21,245 bases of DNA from Plakobranchus ocellatus (Eukaryota; Mollusca; Gastropoda; Plakobranchidae): assembly GCA_019648995.1 (NCBI GenBank), contig BLXT01007728.1, positions 1,637,622 to 1,658,866 of the forward strand, read 5' to 3'. The notes under the pieces were generated by a model that was given only the letters and a program-made list of their open reading frames with translations, did no database searches and was not told where the DNA came from. Made by a program: the position numbers and the translations under genes. Shown in pieces: positions 9,541-17,717 of the stretch. Position 1 is the stretch's first letter. Each line of letters opens with the position of its first letter.

Positions 9541-10161
9541 ACTTGGAATTTGAGTCGGATATGGATTTTCAAGTATTGCTACTTTCAACTAGCCCAACAA
9601 TCGGTTTTACAAAAACAAGCATCAAAATATTGAAAATTTGACTCAAAAATGTGTTTTGAAGGCGAATCCCGATCGATTGGTAAAATTCGTAAATCAATAT
9701 CAATCATAAAAAAAACCATTGACGACAGCTTTTGTACTACCCCGTAAAGATCTACTTTAGTAAAGTATTTGGTTTCGAATTGTTCGTTACAATTTGGACT
9801 CTTTATTTCTAACCGAATCCAATAGGTAAAATATTCTCTACTTTGTCGGGATCGCTATTTTGATGGGGATATTTTGTGCGATTTTCTCCTCGATTGAAGA
9901 ATGTACTGGTCAGTAAAGGAGCAAAATTTACTATCTAAAAAGACGGCCTCGTTTTCGTTTCTTCAGGCAGTGTAGGGAGAGTTCCTAATTACCACCGATT
10001 TTATCCCTACTTCCGGCCTTCCTTTTTTATTTACACGAAGTTTGAAAACCGTCAACTGAGTGCCAATCCTCACAGAATTCCAACCGTTTCTTCGTTCTCA
10101 ATTTGCTAATTTCTAATTTGAAAGATGCTTACAGCCAACAAAAGACACAAGCAGTGAGCAA
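9541..10161. other. No gene recognised
   Basis: AT-rich sequence between the LINE and a short plus-strand frame. A hydrophobic 24-residue frame (9838-9910) and an acceptor-like TTTCTTCAG (9957-9965) are discussed among the rejected items. No repeat or RNA gene is seen. Confidence 0.5.
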
Positions 10162-10443
10162 ATGCACGAAAGAACCGTGCTATTGGCAAAAAAAGATGCA
10201 ACTCAGGCTGAAACTAGATCTAGATCTAATCTTAGCTCTAACCCAATGCCATCACCAGCGCTTGCAACCCACGCACATAAATCTAGATCTACACCTTTTT
10301 TGTTGAGCCAGTGTAACACTACGTCTACGTCTAGATCTAGATTCGCACTAAAAATAGTGGATATTCCAGATCCACTTAGTACTGGGTCAGTTTCACCTAA
10401 TACAGTGGGTAGAACAGATTCAGAACCTAATCGCGTCTCTTAG
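10162..10443 (+). CDS. Unrecognised 93-codon open frame, Ser/Arg-rich
   Basis: An ATG-initiated frame of 93 codons ends at the TAG of 10441-10443. I do not recognise the product. It is rich in Ser, Thr, Arg and Pro. Part of the Ser-Arg content comes from the TCTAGATCTAGA repeat (RSRS reads from AGATCTAGATCT), which occurs three times inside it. There are no splice signals I trust, no domain and no neighbours that suggest a role. It could be a relic of a mobile element or a chance frame kept open by the repeat. Confidence 0.15.
   Translation: MHERTVLLAKKDATQAETRSRSNLSSNPMPSPALATHAHKSRSTPFLLSQCNTTSTSRSRFALKIVDIPDPLSTGSVSPNTVGRTDSEPNRVS
10214..10343. repeat. Cluster of three AGATCTAGATCT-type runs
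   Basis: CTAGATCTAGATCTAA occurs at 10214-10229, ATCTAGATCT at 10281-10290, and CGTCTAGATCTAGATTC at 10328-10344, within 130 bases. Confidence 0.8.
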
Positions 10444-10470
10444 CTGTCCACACTGTCAGTCCAGTAATCT

Positions 10471-10653
10471 TCAGCTCTGCATAGATGAGAAGTCACATAA
10501 AGGATTGTAAATCTTGCTAAAGGTGGGAGATGTGATCAAGATAACAGCCAGGCCTTTTACTTCAGTCCGTACAAAAGGTAACAAGTCTTCGTTCTCCTTA
10601 AAAGAGTCTGCAGTAGCTTCGTTTGTGAACACATGGATGTGCCTGGTCTGCAT
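10471..10653 (-). CDS. Unrecognised 60-codon open frame
   Basis: The frame reads MQTRHIHVFTNEATADSF onward with a hydrophobic KGLAVILIT stretch in the middle, and is open for about 11 more codons upstream of the ATG (to 10686). Its composition looks more protein-like than its neighbours, but I recognise no family and see no clear splice sites. The overlapping plus-strand frame (10514-10759) is about as long, so strand choice is uncertain. It may be an exon, a mobile-element relic or chance. Confidence 0.15.
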   Translation of the reverse strand: MQTRHIHVFTNEATADSFKENEDLLPFVRTEVKGLAVILITSPTFSKIYNPLCDFSSMQS

Positions 10654-10759
10654 ACCAAAAGCTTTTCTAACGAAGTCAAATTATTCTTTAAACAATCATC
10701 AGAGTTTAGTGAGTAAAATTATCCCACCACAGTCAGCGGGAAGGATTATTGCGACATGA

Positions 10760-11363
10760 AAAGAGGCTCACAAGCTCAGAGTTCAAGCAGAAAAAAGTTA
10801 CCCAGCACCGCCTGCTGTGCAGGAAAGCACAAAAGGCACACAGGGAGTTGGAATTAAAGGAGTCTGAGGGAGTAACATTCTCGGCAGGGCAGTTTTAGCC
10901 AGGTGAGTGGAGTTGCAATAAACGTAAAACTTTGACGGCCGTTTTCTCAAAATTAGGATTTTGGCACAATCTGAACACTTCAAAATGCTAAAACTTTTGA
11001 TTTTATGATCTCACCAATCTCATATTTGGCATGCATTACCTCTGATAGTTGCACTTCGGAGTAGCATTTGACAAAAACCAATATGGCGGCTGTTACCATA
11101 ATAACCGATTTATTATATCACAGTTTAAAACAATTTTCTTTCATGAACACTTGATAGGAACATATCATAGAAAAATGGGGAGTATAGATGCATAATTAGC
11201 AAAATTGGCATGATCTGGCATCCCTCCCCTATTGTACTCTAACTGAATGACTTTTGAAAGCTCATTGTCGTACACACAGAACAATGTATAGCTCAGTAAG
11301 CATCCTTGTGGAATCCATTAGAATACCCCTCTAAATAAAAAGGCATGACTGACTTAGGCTTAT
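10760..11363. other. No gene recognised
   Basis: AT-rich intergenic or intronic DNA up to the 3' tail of RTE copy B. No tandem array, RNA gene or coding signal is seen. Confidence 0.5.
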
Positions 11364-11382
11364 ATCATCATCATCATCATCA
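11364..11382 (-). repeat. (TGA)n 3' tail of RTE copy B, overlapping its stop codon
   Basis: ATC repeats on the plus strand read TGATGATGA on the element strand. The coding frame ends RKVP and its TGA stop (11380-11382) is the first unit of the run. Confidence 0.9.
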
Positions 11383-11779
11383 GGTACCTTTCTGGAGCAG
11401 ACATTAGCGATCATGTTCCTCCACTCATACCTATTCTCAGTTAACCGTATAAAGTTGTTACTGCTACCCTCGCCTATTGCCCATGATTTAGGATTGTCAA
11501 TAAAAGTTATTCTCTGTCTACCTCTACTTCGTTTGCCTTCAATCTTTCCACTGGTCGCTAAGTATTCTAAAAGCTTATGTCGAAAGTATGGCCTAAAAAT
11601 TGTAGTTGCCTCTGTCTTATGGTTTTAATTAATGATAGCTCGAGATCAGCCTCTTTCAAAACCAATTCATTTGACTTTTTTTCTGCCCATGAAATCCTCA
11701 TCGTTCTTCTGATAACCACATCTCTACTGCTTCTAGTTAAAGTTTTTTTTTCTCTATTTCTTTGTTTATTGTCCAACAC
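11380..11779 (-). pseudogene. RTE copy B C-terminal domain
   Basis: One frame (11567-11779) gives RTMRISWAEKKSNELVLKE and RQRQLQFLGH, the known RTE motif RR..R..W....N..VL followed by I..RQ..FLGH. A frame change near 11585 leads to LLEYLATSGKIEGKRSRGRQ, then WAIGEGSSNN and YEWRNMIANV before the stop in the TGA tail. The copy A equivalent is LEHLVTTGKFEGKRSRGRQ and LWRDMIANA. The role of this basic region is not settled in the family; binding of the RNA template is a reasonable inference. Confidence 0.85.
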
Positions 11780-11879
11780 TCACTATCATATAAAAGTACT
11801 GACCATACATATGTTTTAATTACCCTTGTTTTGGTTGACATACTTATGTTTCTATTTGCCAGTATTGGTTTCATTTTTG

Positions 11880-12930
11880 GAATGTATCTTTGGCCATGGC
11901 TATTCTTTTACTTATTTCCTTCATTTGATGTTATCACGTAGCCGAGATATTTGAATTTTGTGACTTGTTTGACTTGTTCGCCTTTGCTAACGAGATTGCA
12001 CTTGGGGTTAGAGGATTGCTTTGAGATGACCACACATTACGTTTTCTTTACATTCAAAGACAGGCCCATTCTTTTGCTCTCTAAATCTACAGTATCTAGA
12101 AGTTTTTGGAGTTGTTTGCCAGATTCTGATATTAAAACTGTATTATCTGCATACCTGATATTATTAAGATTCTCTCCATTTATTTTTAAGCCTGAAACAC
12201 CATCAAGATTCCTGAAGATTATTCCACTATACAGGTTAAAAAGACCAAGAGACATTACACATCCCTGCCTCACACCTCTTTTGATGGGTTTGAAACCACT
12301 ATGTTCTCCTTCAATTCTTACAGATGCAGTCTGATCCCAGTATAAATTTCTTATTACTCTCAGATCTTTCCCATCGATGTCTAATTTTTCTGCATACGAA
12401 ACAGCTCCTCATGTCTTACTTTGTCAAAAGCCTTAGAATAATCAATAAAACAAAGGCGGAGATCTTTTTGAATTTCTATACATCTTTCCATAAGCATTGA
12501 CAACGTGAATATTGCACTTCTAGTCCCTTTATCAGGCATAAAGCCAAACTGTTTTTGAGATATTTCTGGTCTTAGACTCTTGCGCATTCTATGTATCAAA
12601 ACGCGTAACAGGATTTTTGTAAAATGGCTCATTAAACTGATTTTCTATGAAGTTCACATTCTGTTGCCCCTTGTGTTTTAGGCAGTACTATAAAACAGAT
12701 TTACAAATATCTTCTGGAACCACACCACTATCGTATATTGCATTAAGAAGTTTTGTTGTCAGATCGATTCCTAAATCATCCAATTCTAATGCTTTAATTA
12801 TTTCTACTGATATATTATCTGCTCTTGTGGCTTTTCCATTTTCCATTTTCTTCATTGCTGCTTCTACCTCTTCCTTAAGGATAGTTGGGCCTTCTATGTA
12901 TTTCTCTATTTTGGGTGTTTTGCACATATC
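11880..12930 (-). pseudogene. RTE copy B reverse transcriptase relic
   Basis: Pieces in order on the minus strand: KKMENGKATRADNIS (12688-12927; family form GKA.GPDNI), QKQFGFMPDKGTR and LCFIDYSKAFDKVRH (12381-12632; RT motif A with its Asp present), VRQGCVMS (near 12265; motif B), YADNTVLIS (12142-12153 for YADN; motif C with the second catalytic Asp changed to Asn), and VTKFKYLGYVI near 11960. The frame changes near 12390, and a TAA interrupts it at 12037. LINE reverse transcriptases copy the element RNA into nicked chromosomal DNA. This copy cannot do so. Confidence 0.9.
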
Positions 12931-13105
12931 ATCTTTAAAAAGATCCTGAACATATTCTGACCATCTGTTTAGTATTTCCTTTTTTCCATTAACATTGTTC
13001 CATCTTTTGATTTGATGCAGCCAGGGCTATTGCATTTGATTTTCTTACCACTGACATCCTTAATTTTAGCATGCATGAATTTGCTGTCTATATTTAGCTT
13101 TTGCT

Positions 13106-13425
13106 CTATTTCCTGATATTGTTGATTGATCCATTCTTCTTTCGCTGTGTTGCTATCTGAAATTTACACTTTACTGGAATATGATCTGAATCACAGTCTG
13201 CTCCCGGAAGTGACTTCGATGTTTTGACGGCGTTTCGGAATCGTTTCTGAATGAGGATGTAATCTATTTTATTTCTACTTCTACCACCGGGGGTTTTCCT
13301 AGTCCACTGTCGCATAGGGTAGTTTTGATACCAAGTATTTGTGATAATAAAATCATTGATTTGGCCCCATTCATTTAGCCTACTTCCACGCTTATTTACA
13401 GTCCCTATGCCACTGGGCCCAACAC
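13106..13425 (-). pseudogene. RTE copy B endonuclease C-half
   Basis: On the minus strand: GPSGIGTVNKRGSRLNEW near 13405, ITNTWYQN near 13340, RQWTRKTPGGRSRNKIDYIL near 13300-13245 and DCDSDHIPVKC near 13190. RNKIDY and SDH are the C-terminal catalytic motifs of the AP-endonuclease-like domain that nicks the target DNA. The N-terminal half (WN.RTL, EVRW, GDFNA) is absent because the copy is truncated. The frame runs on past SDH into sequence that aligns with the end of copy A's linker, so an internal deletion has removed most of the linker. Confidence 0.88.
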
Positions 13426-13435
13426 GCGGGTGGTA

Positions 13436-13855
13436 TTGATTACTGCCTTAAGTGACATTTTTGGCGAAAAGCGTTTTATTGCATATTTGAATCAGCCATC
13501 TCCGCCCGCACATTTCTAGCTGGGTCCTGCTCTCCTAACTATTCAAATAAAGCTGCAATTTAGGTTTGAAAAAAAGTTGTATGTACCCAAGTCCAAAAAC
13601 AGATTTTGATTACTACGGTAAGGGCACTTACAGTTGAGGGTTATTTCAAAATCCTTATTGATTACCGTTGTATGGTTACTTACGGTCGTATTCAATTGAA
13701 TTTTGTTCCATGTATCAAAAAAAATAGTTGAATACTGCCGTAAGTACGCACTTACAGTTCTACTCACTGACCGAAAAGTCCAGACAAACCTGGCATTTGT
13801 ATTCTTTTAATAGCACTTACGGTGTCATTAGCCTGTGACTTTAGCACTTATAATT
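13436..13855. repeat. Degenerate ACTGCCGTAAGT...ACTTACAGT dyad repeat
   Basis: TTGATTACTGCCTTAAG (13436-13452), TTGATTACTACGGTAAG (13606-13622), TTGATTACCGTTGTATG (13658-13674) and TTGAATACTGCCGTAAG (13728-13744) are diverged copies of one unit. Two of them continue to GCACTTACAGTT (ends 13635 and 13759), giving an imperfect dyad around GTAAGT-N4-ACTTAC. Further half-units are GTTACTTACGGT (13675-13686), AGCACTTACGGT (13812-13823) and AGCACTTATAAT (13843-13854). The 74-codon minus-strand frame across it (13543-13767) looks like a by-product of the repeat. Origin and function are unknown. Confidence 0.6.
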
Positions 13856-14035
13856 TCATAACTCAATTTTTTAAATTTGAACATCATGTTTGCCATTAAA
13901 ATAGGCATAGTTTTACCATGCTACACCCACTGATTATTGGTGACCAGTTTATTCATCTCTCAAAAGTATCAGGCTTGATCAGATTACAAGGGTGACCTGT
14001 AGAAAAACATTTATTAATGGTTTGATTTAATCTAG
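13856..14035. other. No gene recognised
   Basis: AT-rich DNA between the dyad repeat and the unrecognised minus-strand frames. Confidence 0.5.
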
Positions 14036-14430
14036 TTACAATTTTATTTGTACTATAGAAAGGGAACTTGCGTATCTTTTGAAGGAGTCTAAGAGATTTT
14101 TAGCATGTACTCCATCCTTCCGATAAGCATCTATAGTAATAATGTAATGAAGAGCGACAGAAACGTATTCATCCTTGTTTATACTTTTAAGATATGGGTG
14201 GAAAAGTGTCTGCATACAGCAACATAACACTAACAATTCTCTCTCCAAACATGATTGCATCTTTTATGAGGAATCTTACAGACTCACTGAAATTAGTTGA
14301 TCATCTGGGTCCACCTCTATTAATGTAATGAGCCATAAGGCACCTTCATCGGCGAATCTAGAAATGAGAAGCTGAAAACGTCCATTTGGTTCATTATATT
14401 GTATAAGAATTCAGATGAATCAAACTCGTG
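14036..14430 (-). pseudogene. Unrecognised coding-like segment broken by frame changes
   Basis: On the minus strand one frame (14036-14260) reads MQSCLERELLVLCCCMQTLF and later NKDEYVSVALHYIITIDAY, ending SLSIVQIKL. The same frame upstream (about 14285-14400) reads GRFQLLISRFADEGALWLIT and VDPDDQLIS, then two stops. The other frames are also open for 30-40 codons (for example SESVRFLIKDAIMFGERIVS near 14285-14230). Composition is protein-like and varied, not repeat-driven. A GTGAGT donor-like site follows DDQLIS, and an ACGTTTTCAG acceptor-like site precedes LLISRF, so an 84-bp exon is possible. I do not recognise the family. It may be a host exon pair, a pseudogene or an old element. RTE copy A is inserted just upstream. 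Confidence 0.3.
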
Positions 14431-14431
14431 T

Positions 14432-14439
14432 ATGTCTTT
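14432..14439. repeat. Target-site duplication of RTE copy A (3' side)
   Basis: ATGTCTTT directly abuts the 3' end of copy A and is repeated exactly at 17710-17717, directly abutting its 5' end. Confidence 0.75.
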
Positions 14440-14447
14440 CATCATCA
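14439..14447 (-). repeat. TGATGATGA tail of RTE copy A, containing the stop codon
   Basis: On the minus strand the ORF ends KQGT-TGA (14445-14447) and the stop is followed at once by TGATGA. The same arrangement is seen in copy B. Confidence 0.85.
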
Positions 14448-14747
14448 AGTGCCTTGCTTGTAAGCGTTGGCGATCATGTCCCTCCACAAATCCCTATCTT
14501 TGACGGCGGCCAGTATATCTGACACTTTTCCTGGTCCAAGCCATGTGGCCAGTCTATCCATTATCTTCTCCCTTTGTCTTCCTCTGCTTCTTTTTCCTTC
14601 AAACTTTCCTGTGGTTACCAAATGTTCCAGTTTTCCTCTTCTCATCACGTGGCCCAGAAAGGTGGCTTGACGTTTCCTTATAGTTCTGACCAGCGATCTT
14701 CTTTAATTAGCTTCATTCAGAACTCTCTCATTTGTTTTCTTTTCGCT
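14445..14747 (-). pseudogene. RTE copy A C-terminal basic domain
   Basis: In frame with the RT above but after a TAG where the family has Trp (RIPW). It reads KKTNERVLNEAN, a second stop, RRSLVRTIRKRQATFLGHVM, GKLEHLVTTGKFEGKRSRGR and ends DLWRDMIANAYKQGT. The FLGH..R and GKRSRGRQR motifs match BovB/RTE-type C-termini (BovB: GRRRRGRQR and REAWRA). Point stops, not frameshifts, separate it from the RT. Confidence 0.9.
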
Positions 14748-16008
14748 CTAAGGTATCCGGAGCATTCTTCTAAGGAACCACATTTCTGTTGCTTCTAGCT
14801 TATTTTGAATTTGCTTTGAGATTGTCCATGCTTCGCATCCATACATTAGAACAGATTCTATGTAGCACTGGAGGGCTCTTTTCCTCGTTTCGATGGAGAT
14901 GTGTTTATTTGTCAGGATTGTTTTCATCTTTTGAAAGTTGATCTTTGCCTGAGCAGTTCTTGCTGATATTTCTCTGTTTGTTTTGCCATCGTTTGAAATT
15001 ATTGTTCCTAGATATTTGAACTTTTCTGTTTGTTTGAGTTTTACTTTATTGATGAAACTATCACATTTTGGGGATTCTTGTTTGCGACTGATTACCATCA
15101 CTTCTGTCTTTTTACTGTTCAGTTCTAACCCTTTCTTTCTGCTTTCTTCTTCAACGATATTTAGAAGTTTTTGCAGGTCTTCTTTGTTTCCAGCTATTAG
15201 CACTGTGTCGTCAGCATTTCTTAAGTTGTTTATGTTCTGCCCGCCCACCTTAATTCCTGGGTGATTCTCCAAATTTCGCATGATTATCTCACTGTAGAGG
15301 GAGAAGAGATCTGGGGAGAGAACACAGCCTTGCCTAACGCCTCGTTTTATATCCTGAAATGTGCTGGTTTTGTTTTCGATTCTCATCGCTGCAGTTTGTT
15401 CCCAGTAAATGGTTTTTATTATTCTTAAGTCTTTTCCATCAATGTTAAGTTGTTTCAATTCCGTTATTATCTCATCGTGGCGTACTCTGTCAAAAGCTTT
15501 GGTGTAATCAATGAAACACAGATATACATCTTTTTGTATTTCTAGGGCGCGTTCAATTAAGGTTCGCAGAATATATATTGCATTTGATATTCCTTTATCT
15601 TCTACAAATCCGCACTGTTCTTCTGCTATTTCTGGTTTTATTTTGTTCCTTATTTTCAGCATTATGATCGTTAGCAGTATTTTGGTGATGTGACTCATGA
15701 GGCTGATTGTTCTGTGTAATTCACATTCTGTTGCACCTGGCTTCTTTGGCAATGCAATGAATATAGACTTGGATAAATCTGTTATAAATTTCGTTCAGAA
15801 GATGTGTGACTTTTCCAATTCCGAAATCTTCAAGGGCCTCTATTAGTTCTACCGAAATGTTGTCTGGGCCTGTTGCTTTTCCATGTTTCATCTTCTTTAT
15901 AGCTGTTTCTACTTCTTCCTTCATGATAGGGGGGCCTGCAAAATTATTCTTCATGATGTTGTGATCTTTTCTGTCATCTTTAAAGAGTTCTCTTATGTAT
16001 TCTGCCCA
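14748..16008 (-). pseudogene. RTE copy A reverse transcriptase
   Basis: The main open frame (14748-15752) has 334 codons; the N-terminal part (to 16008) lies in another frame. Motifs in order: MKHGKATGPDNISVELIEAL near 15880 (15721-15954), GATECELHRTISLMSH, EEQCGFVEDKG, FIDYTKAFDRVRH (motif A, Asp present), GVRQGCVLSPDLFS (motif B), RNADDTVLIAG (motif C at 15207-15218, Tyr to Asn but both Asp kept), GLELNSKKTEVMV (motif D), EKFKYLGTIIS and VLMYGCEAWT. Sequence between EIYN and DLSKS (near 15780) is shortened and shifts the frame. The enzyme would copy the LINE RNA at the target site. The Tyr change in the YADD box and the frame break argue against activity. Confidence 0.95.
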
Positions 16009-16445
16009 CCTCTCTCAATTTTTTCTTTATCGATTATGATATCACCATTCATTGCTTTTATACACCCAGTTGATAAGAATGTTCTCTTTCCTGTGATTTC
16101 CTCAATGTTTCTGTACATTGTTTGTGGTGCATGTTTTCGCTGCTGCTCTATCTCTTTGCATTTCTCATTGATACAGTTCTCTTTTGACATATTGCATTTT
16201 TCTTGCAATTTTTTGTGTTTTTGCTCATATTTTTCTTTATTGCCCTTAGCACATCTCCTTTCCTCCATCAAGTCTAAGATTTCTTCTGCCATCCATTTTT
16301 GCTTTGCCTTTCTTTTTACTTTTGGGATCACCTCTGTAGCTGCTTCCATTATTGCCGATTTGAAGTTTTCCCATTGTTGTTCTACCTCCTCTGCATCTCC
16401 TAAGGCTTCAAATTTATTCTGGACTGAGATTTGGTATTTTTCCCT
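15993..16445 (-). pseudogene. RTE copy A endonuclease-RT linker
   Basis: An open frame from REKYQISVQNKFEALGDAEE (about 16445) to KEKIERGGQNT (15993) is Lys/Glu-rich and probably helical or coiled. It matches the region between endonuclease and RT in RTE elements, including ITGKRTFLSTGCIK near 16070. Copy B lacks most of it. Confidence 0.85.
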
Positions 16446-17382
16446 GATGGTTTGATTGTTTTTAGTATTGCCAGATCAAATTTGATGTTGGTGAAAGGTT
16501 TGCTATTTTTCTTTAGTTTTAATTTGAATTTGCCTACCAATGGGACATGGTCACTGTAACAATCCGCACTTGAGTATGTTTTTGCCAATAGCAATGCGTT
16601 TCTATATCTTTTAGATATCATCATATAGTCTATCTGGTTTCTGGTCTCGTCACCAGGGCTTTTCCATGTCCATTTTCTCCTTGGAGGTTGTTGAAACCAT
16701 GTGTTTGCCACTATGATATTATTTGTCTGACACCATTGAATTAACTTCTCACCTCGCTCATTTCTGATGCCCAGTCCATGTTTTCCTACAATATCATCTA
16801 CTTTTTCTGTGCCTACTTTTGCGTAGAAATCACCCATGATTATGAGAGGATCCTGGGATTTGCATTGAGTCTTTGCTGTATCCAATTCATTGTAGAATTT
16901 GTCTAAATCTTCATCATTGCTATTAGCTGTGGGTGCATAAACTTGGATTATGTTTAGGTCTACAGGTTTCCCTGCAAAAGGACACGGTCTGATAATGCCC
17001 AGTAACCTTTGATTGCTTTAGTTACCGTCTGATCTATGATACCTACTTCCTTTTCGCTTTCGGTCCCACCAGAGTATATAATCTCGTGTCCACCTGATGT
17101 TATCTTTCCGGCTCCTTTCCATCTAACCTCGCTTAAACCTAAGATGTTCAATTTCATTCTTTCCATCTCTTGCTTGATGTTTTCTAGTTTTCCTTTTTGT
17201 AATAAAGTTCTGATGTTCCATGTTGCAATATTCAATTCGTCTTTCATTTTGCGCGCAGTAGCTTGATGACGATCGGGTGTTACCTGTGGCACATAACTCT
17301 CCCTACCGGACGAGACTGGTATGCTTTTAAAGCAAGACCCTTCCTTTACGTCGTTTTTGGATTTAATTTTTGGTCTAAACAT
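16400..17382 (-). pseudogene. RTE copy A AP-type endonuclease
   Basis: The first frame (16960-17382) begins with a 45-residue leader and then ELNIATWNIRTLLQ, ILGLSEVRWKGAGK and GYWALSDRVLL, the N-terminal motifs of APE-like LINE endonucleases. After a frame change near 16985, with sequence lost, the second frame (16400 to about 16985) carries IIQVYAPTAN, IIMGDFYAKVG, NTWFQQ, RNQIDYMMI and SADCYSDHVPL. The active-site Asn of GDFNA is Tyr here (16823-16825), while the SDH Asp and His remain. The domain would nick chromosomal DNA to prime reverse transcription. Human genes named craniofacial development protein 2-like share this domain by descent from such elements. Confidence 0.93.
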
Positions 17383-17709
17383 GATTTTCTTTGCAAATGT
17401 TACTCATAGTGGGTTGCAATTTCCTTCTATGAGGGCAGTACCCATACTGGGCGGGTTGTCTCGGCCATTGTGCTATTATAGCATCCTCTGCCCGACACAG
17501 CAACAGTTCCAAAAATATTTTGGCTGCTCCATCCCTCATCCATCACCTGCCTGCCGTGATTTCACGTAACCCTGATTGGGGGGCTTAGTGGGTGCTCAAT
17601 CTTGCCCAAGGATTTCCCACAGGCTAGCGGAGGGAAGGAGGCACCTTACTTCTCCTGTTGGTGAAATTCTTTTCATCCCGCCACCCACATGTATCGAGGA
17701 TCGATGCAT
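17383..17709 (-). other. 5' UTR of RTE copy A
   Basis: About 327 bp of comparatively GC-rich sequence lies between the predicted start codon (17382) and the 5' target-site duplication. It has no open frame of note. An internal promoter is expected in full-length LINEs but I see no recognisable motif. Confidence 0.7.
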
Positions 17710-17717
17710 GTCTTTAG
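17710..17717. repeat. Target-site duplication of RTE copy A (5' side)
   Basis: ATGTCTTT is identical to 14432-14439. Flanking bases differ on both sides, so the match is exactly eight. Confidence 0.75.

Larger units (their letters stand above)
11364..13435 (-). mobile_element. 5'-truncated RTE-group LINE (copy B)
   Basis: About 2.07 kb on the minus strand runs from within the endonuclease (near 13425) to a (TGA)n tail at 11364. Domains in order: endonuclease C-half, a shortened linker, the pre-RT helix, reverse transcriptase, and a C-terminal basic domain with GKRSRGRQR near 11525. Compared with copy A, the first half of the endonuclease and the 5' UTR are absent, as in an ordinary 5'-truncated insertion. 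About 100 residues of linker between the endonuclease and INQQYQEIEQ (near 13115) are also missing. At least six frame breaks or stops interrupt it. It is closer in sequence to copy C than to copy A, sharing WAI...NN near the C-terminus, so B and C belong to one subfamily. Confidence 0.92.
14440..17709 (-). mobile_element. Full-length RTE-group LINE (copy A)
   Basis: About 3.27 kb, the usual size of a complete RTE element, lies on the minus strand between exact 8-bp duplications ATGTCTTT. The layout is a 5' UTR (17383-17709), one ORF coding for AP-type endonuclease, linker, reverse transcriptase and C-terminal basic domain (17382-14445), and a TGATGATGA tail that contains the stop. RTE proteins nick DNA and prime reverse transcription of their RNA at the nick. 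The ORF is broken by about four frame changes (near 16985, 16445, 16010 and 15780) and two in-frame stops near 14748 and 14697. Two catalytic motifs are also altered. The 16010 change looks like slippage in a GA run. It is the youngest-looking of the three RTE copies, with 334 codons of RT still open. Confidence 0.93.

Noticed and set aside
9838-9913. Hydrophobic frame LYFVGIAILMGIFCAIFSSI, tempting as the last SLC5 membrane helix
   Set aside because: A stop lies five codons upstream in that frame with no acceptor in between, and the downstream donor (GTCAGT) is weak. It joins in frame to an acceptor at 9965, but the tail does not look like SLC5.
11951-12334. 127-codon plus-strand frame
   Set aside because: Antisense of the RTE copy B reverse transcriptase.
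15883-16455. 190-codon plus-strand frame with many Phe and Ser
   Set aside because: It is the antisense of the RTE copy A coding region. The LINE protein on the minus strand explains the openness.
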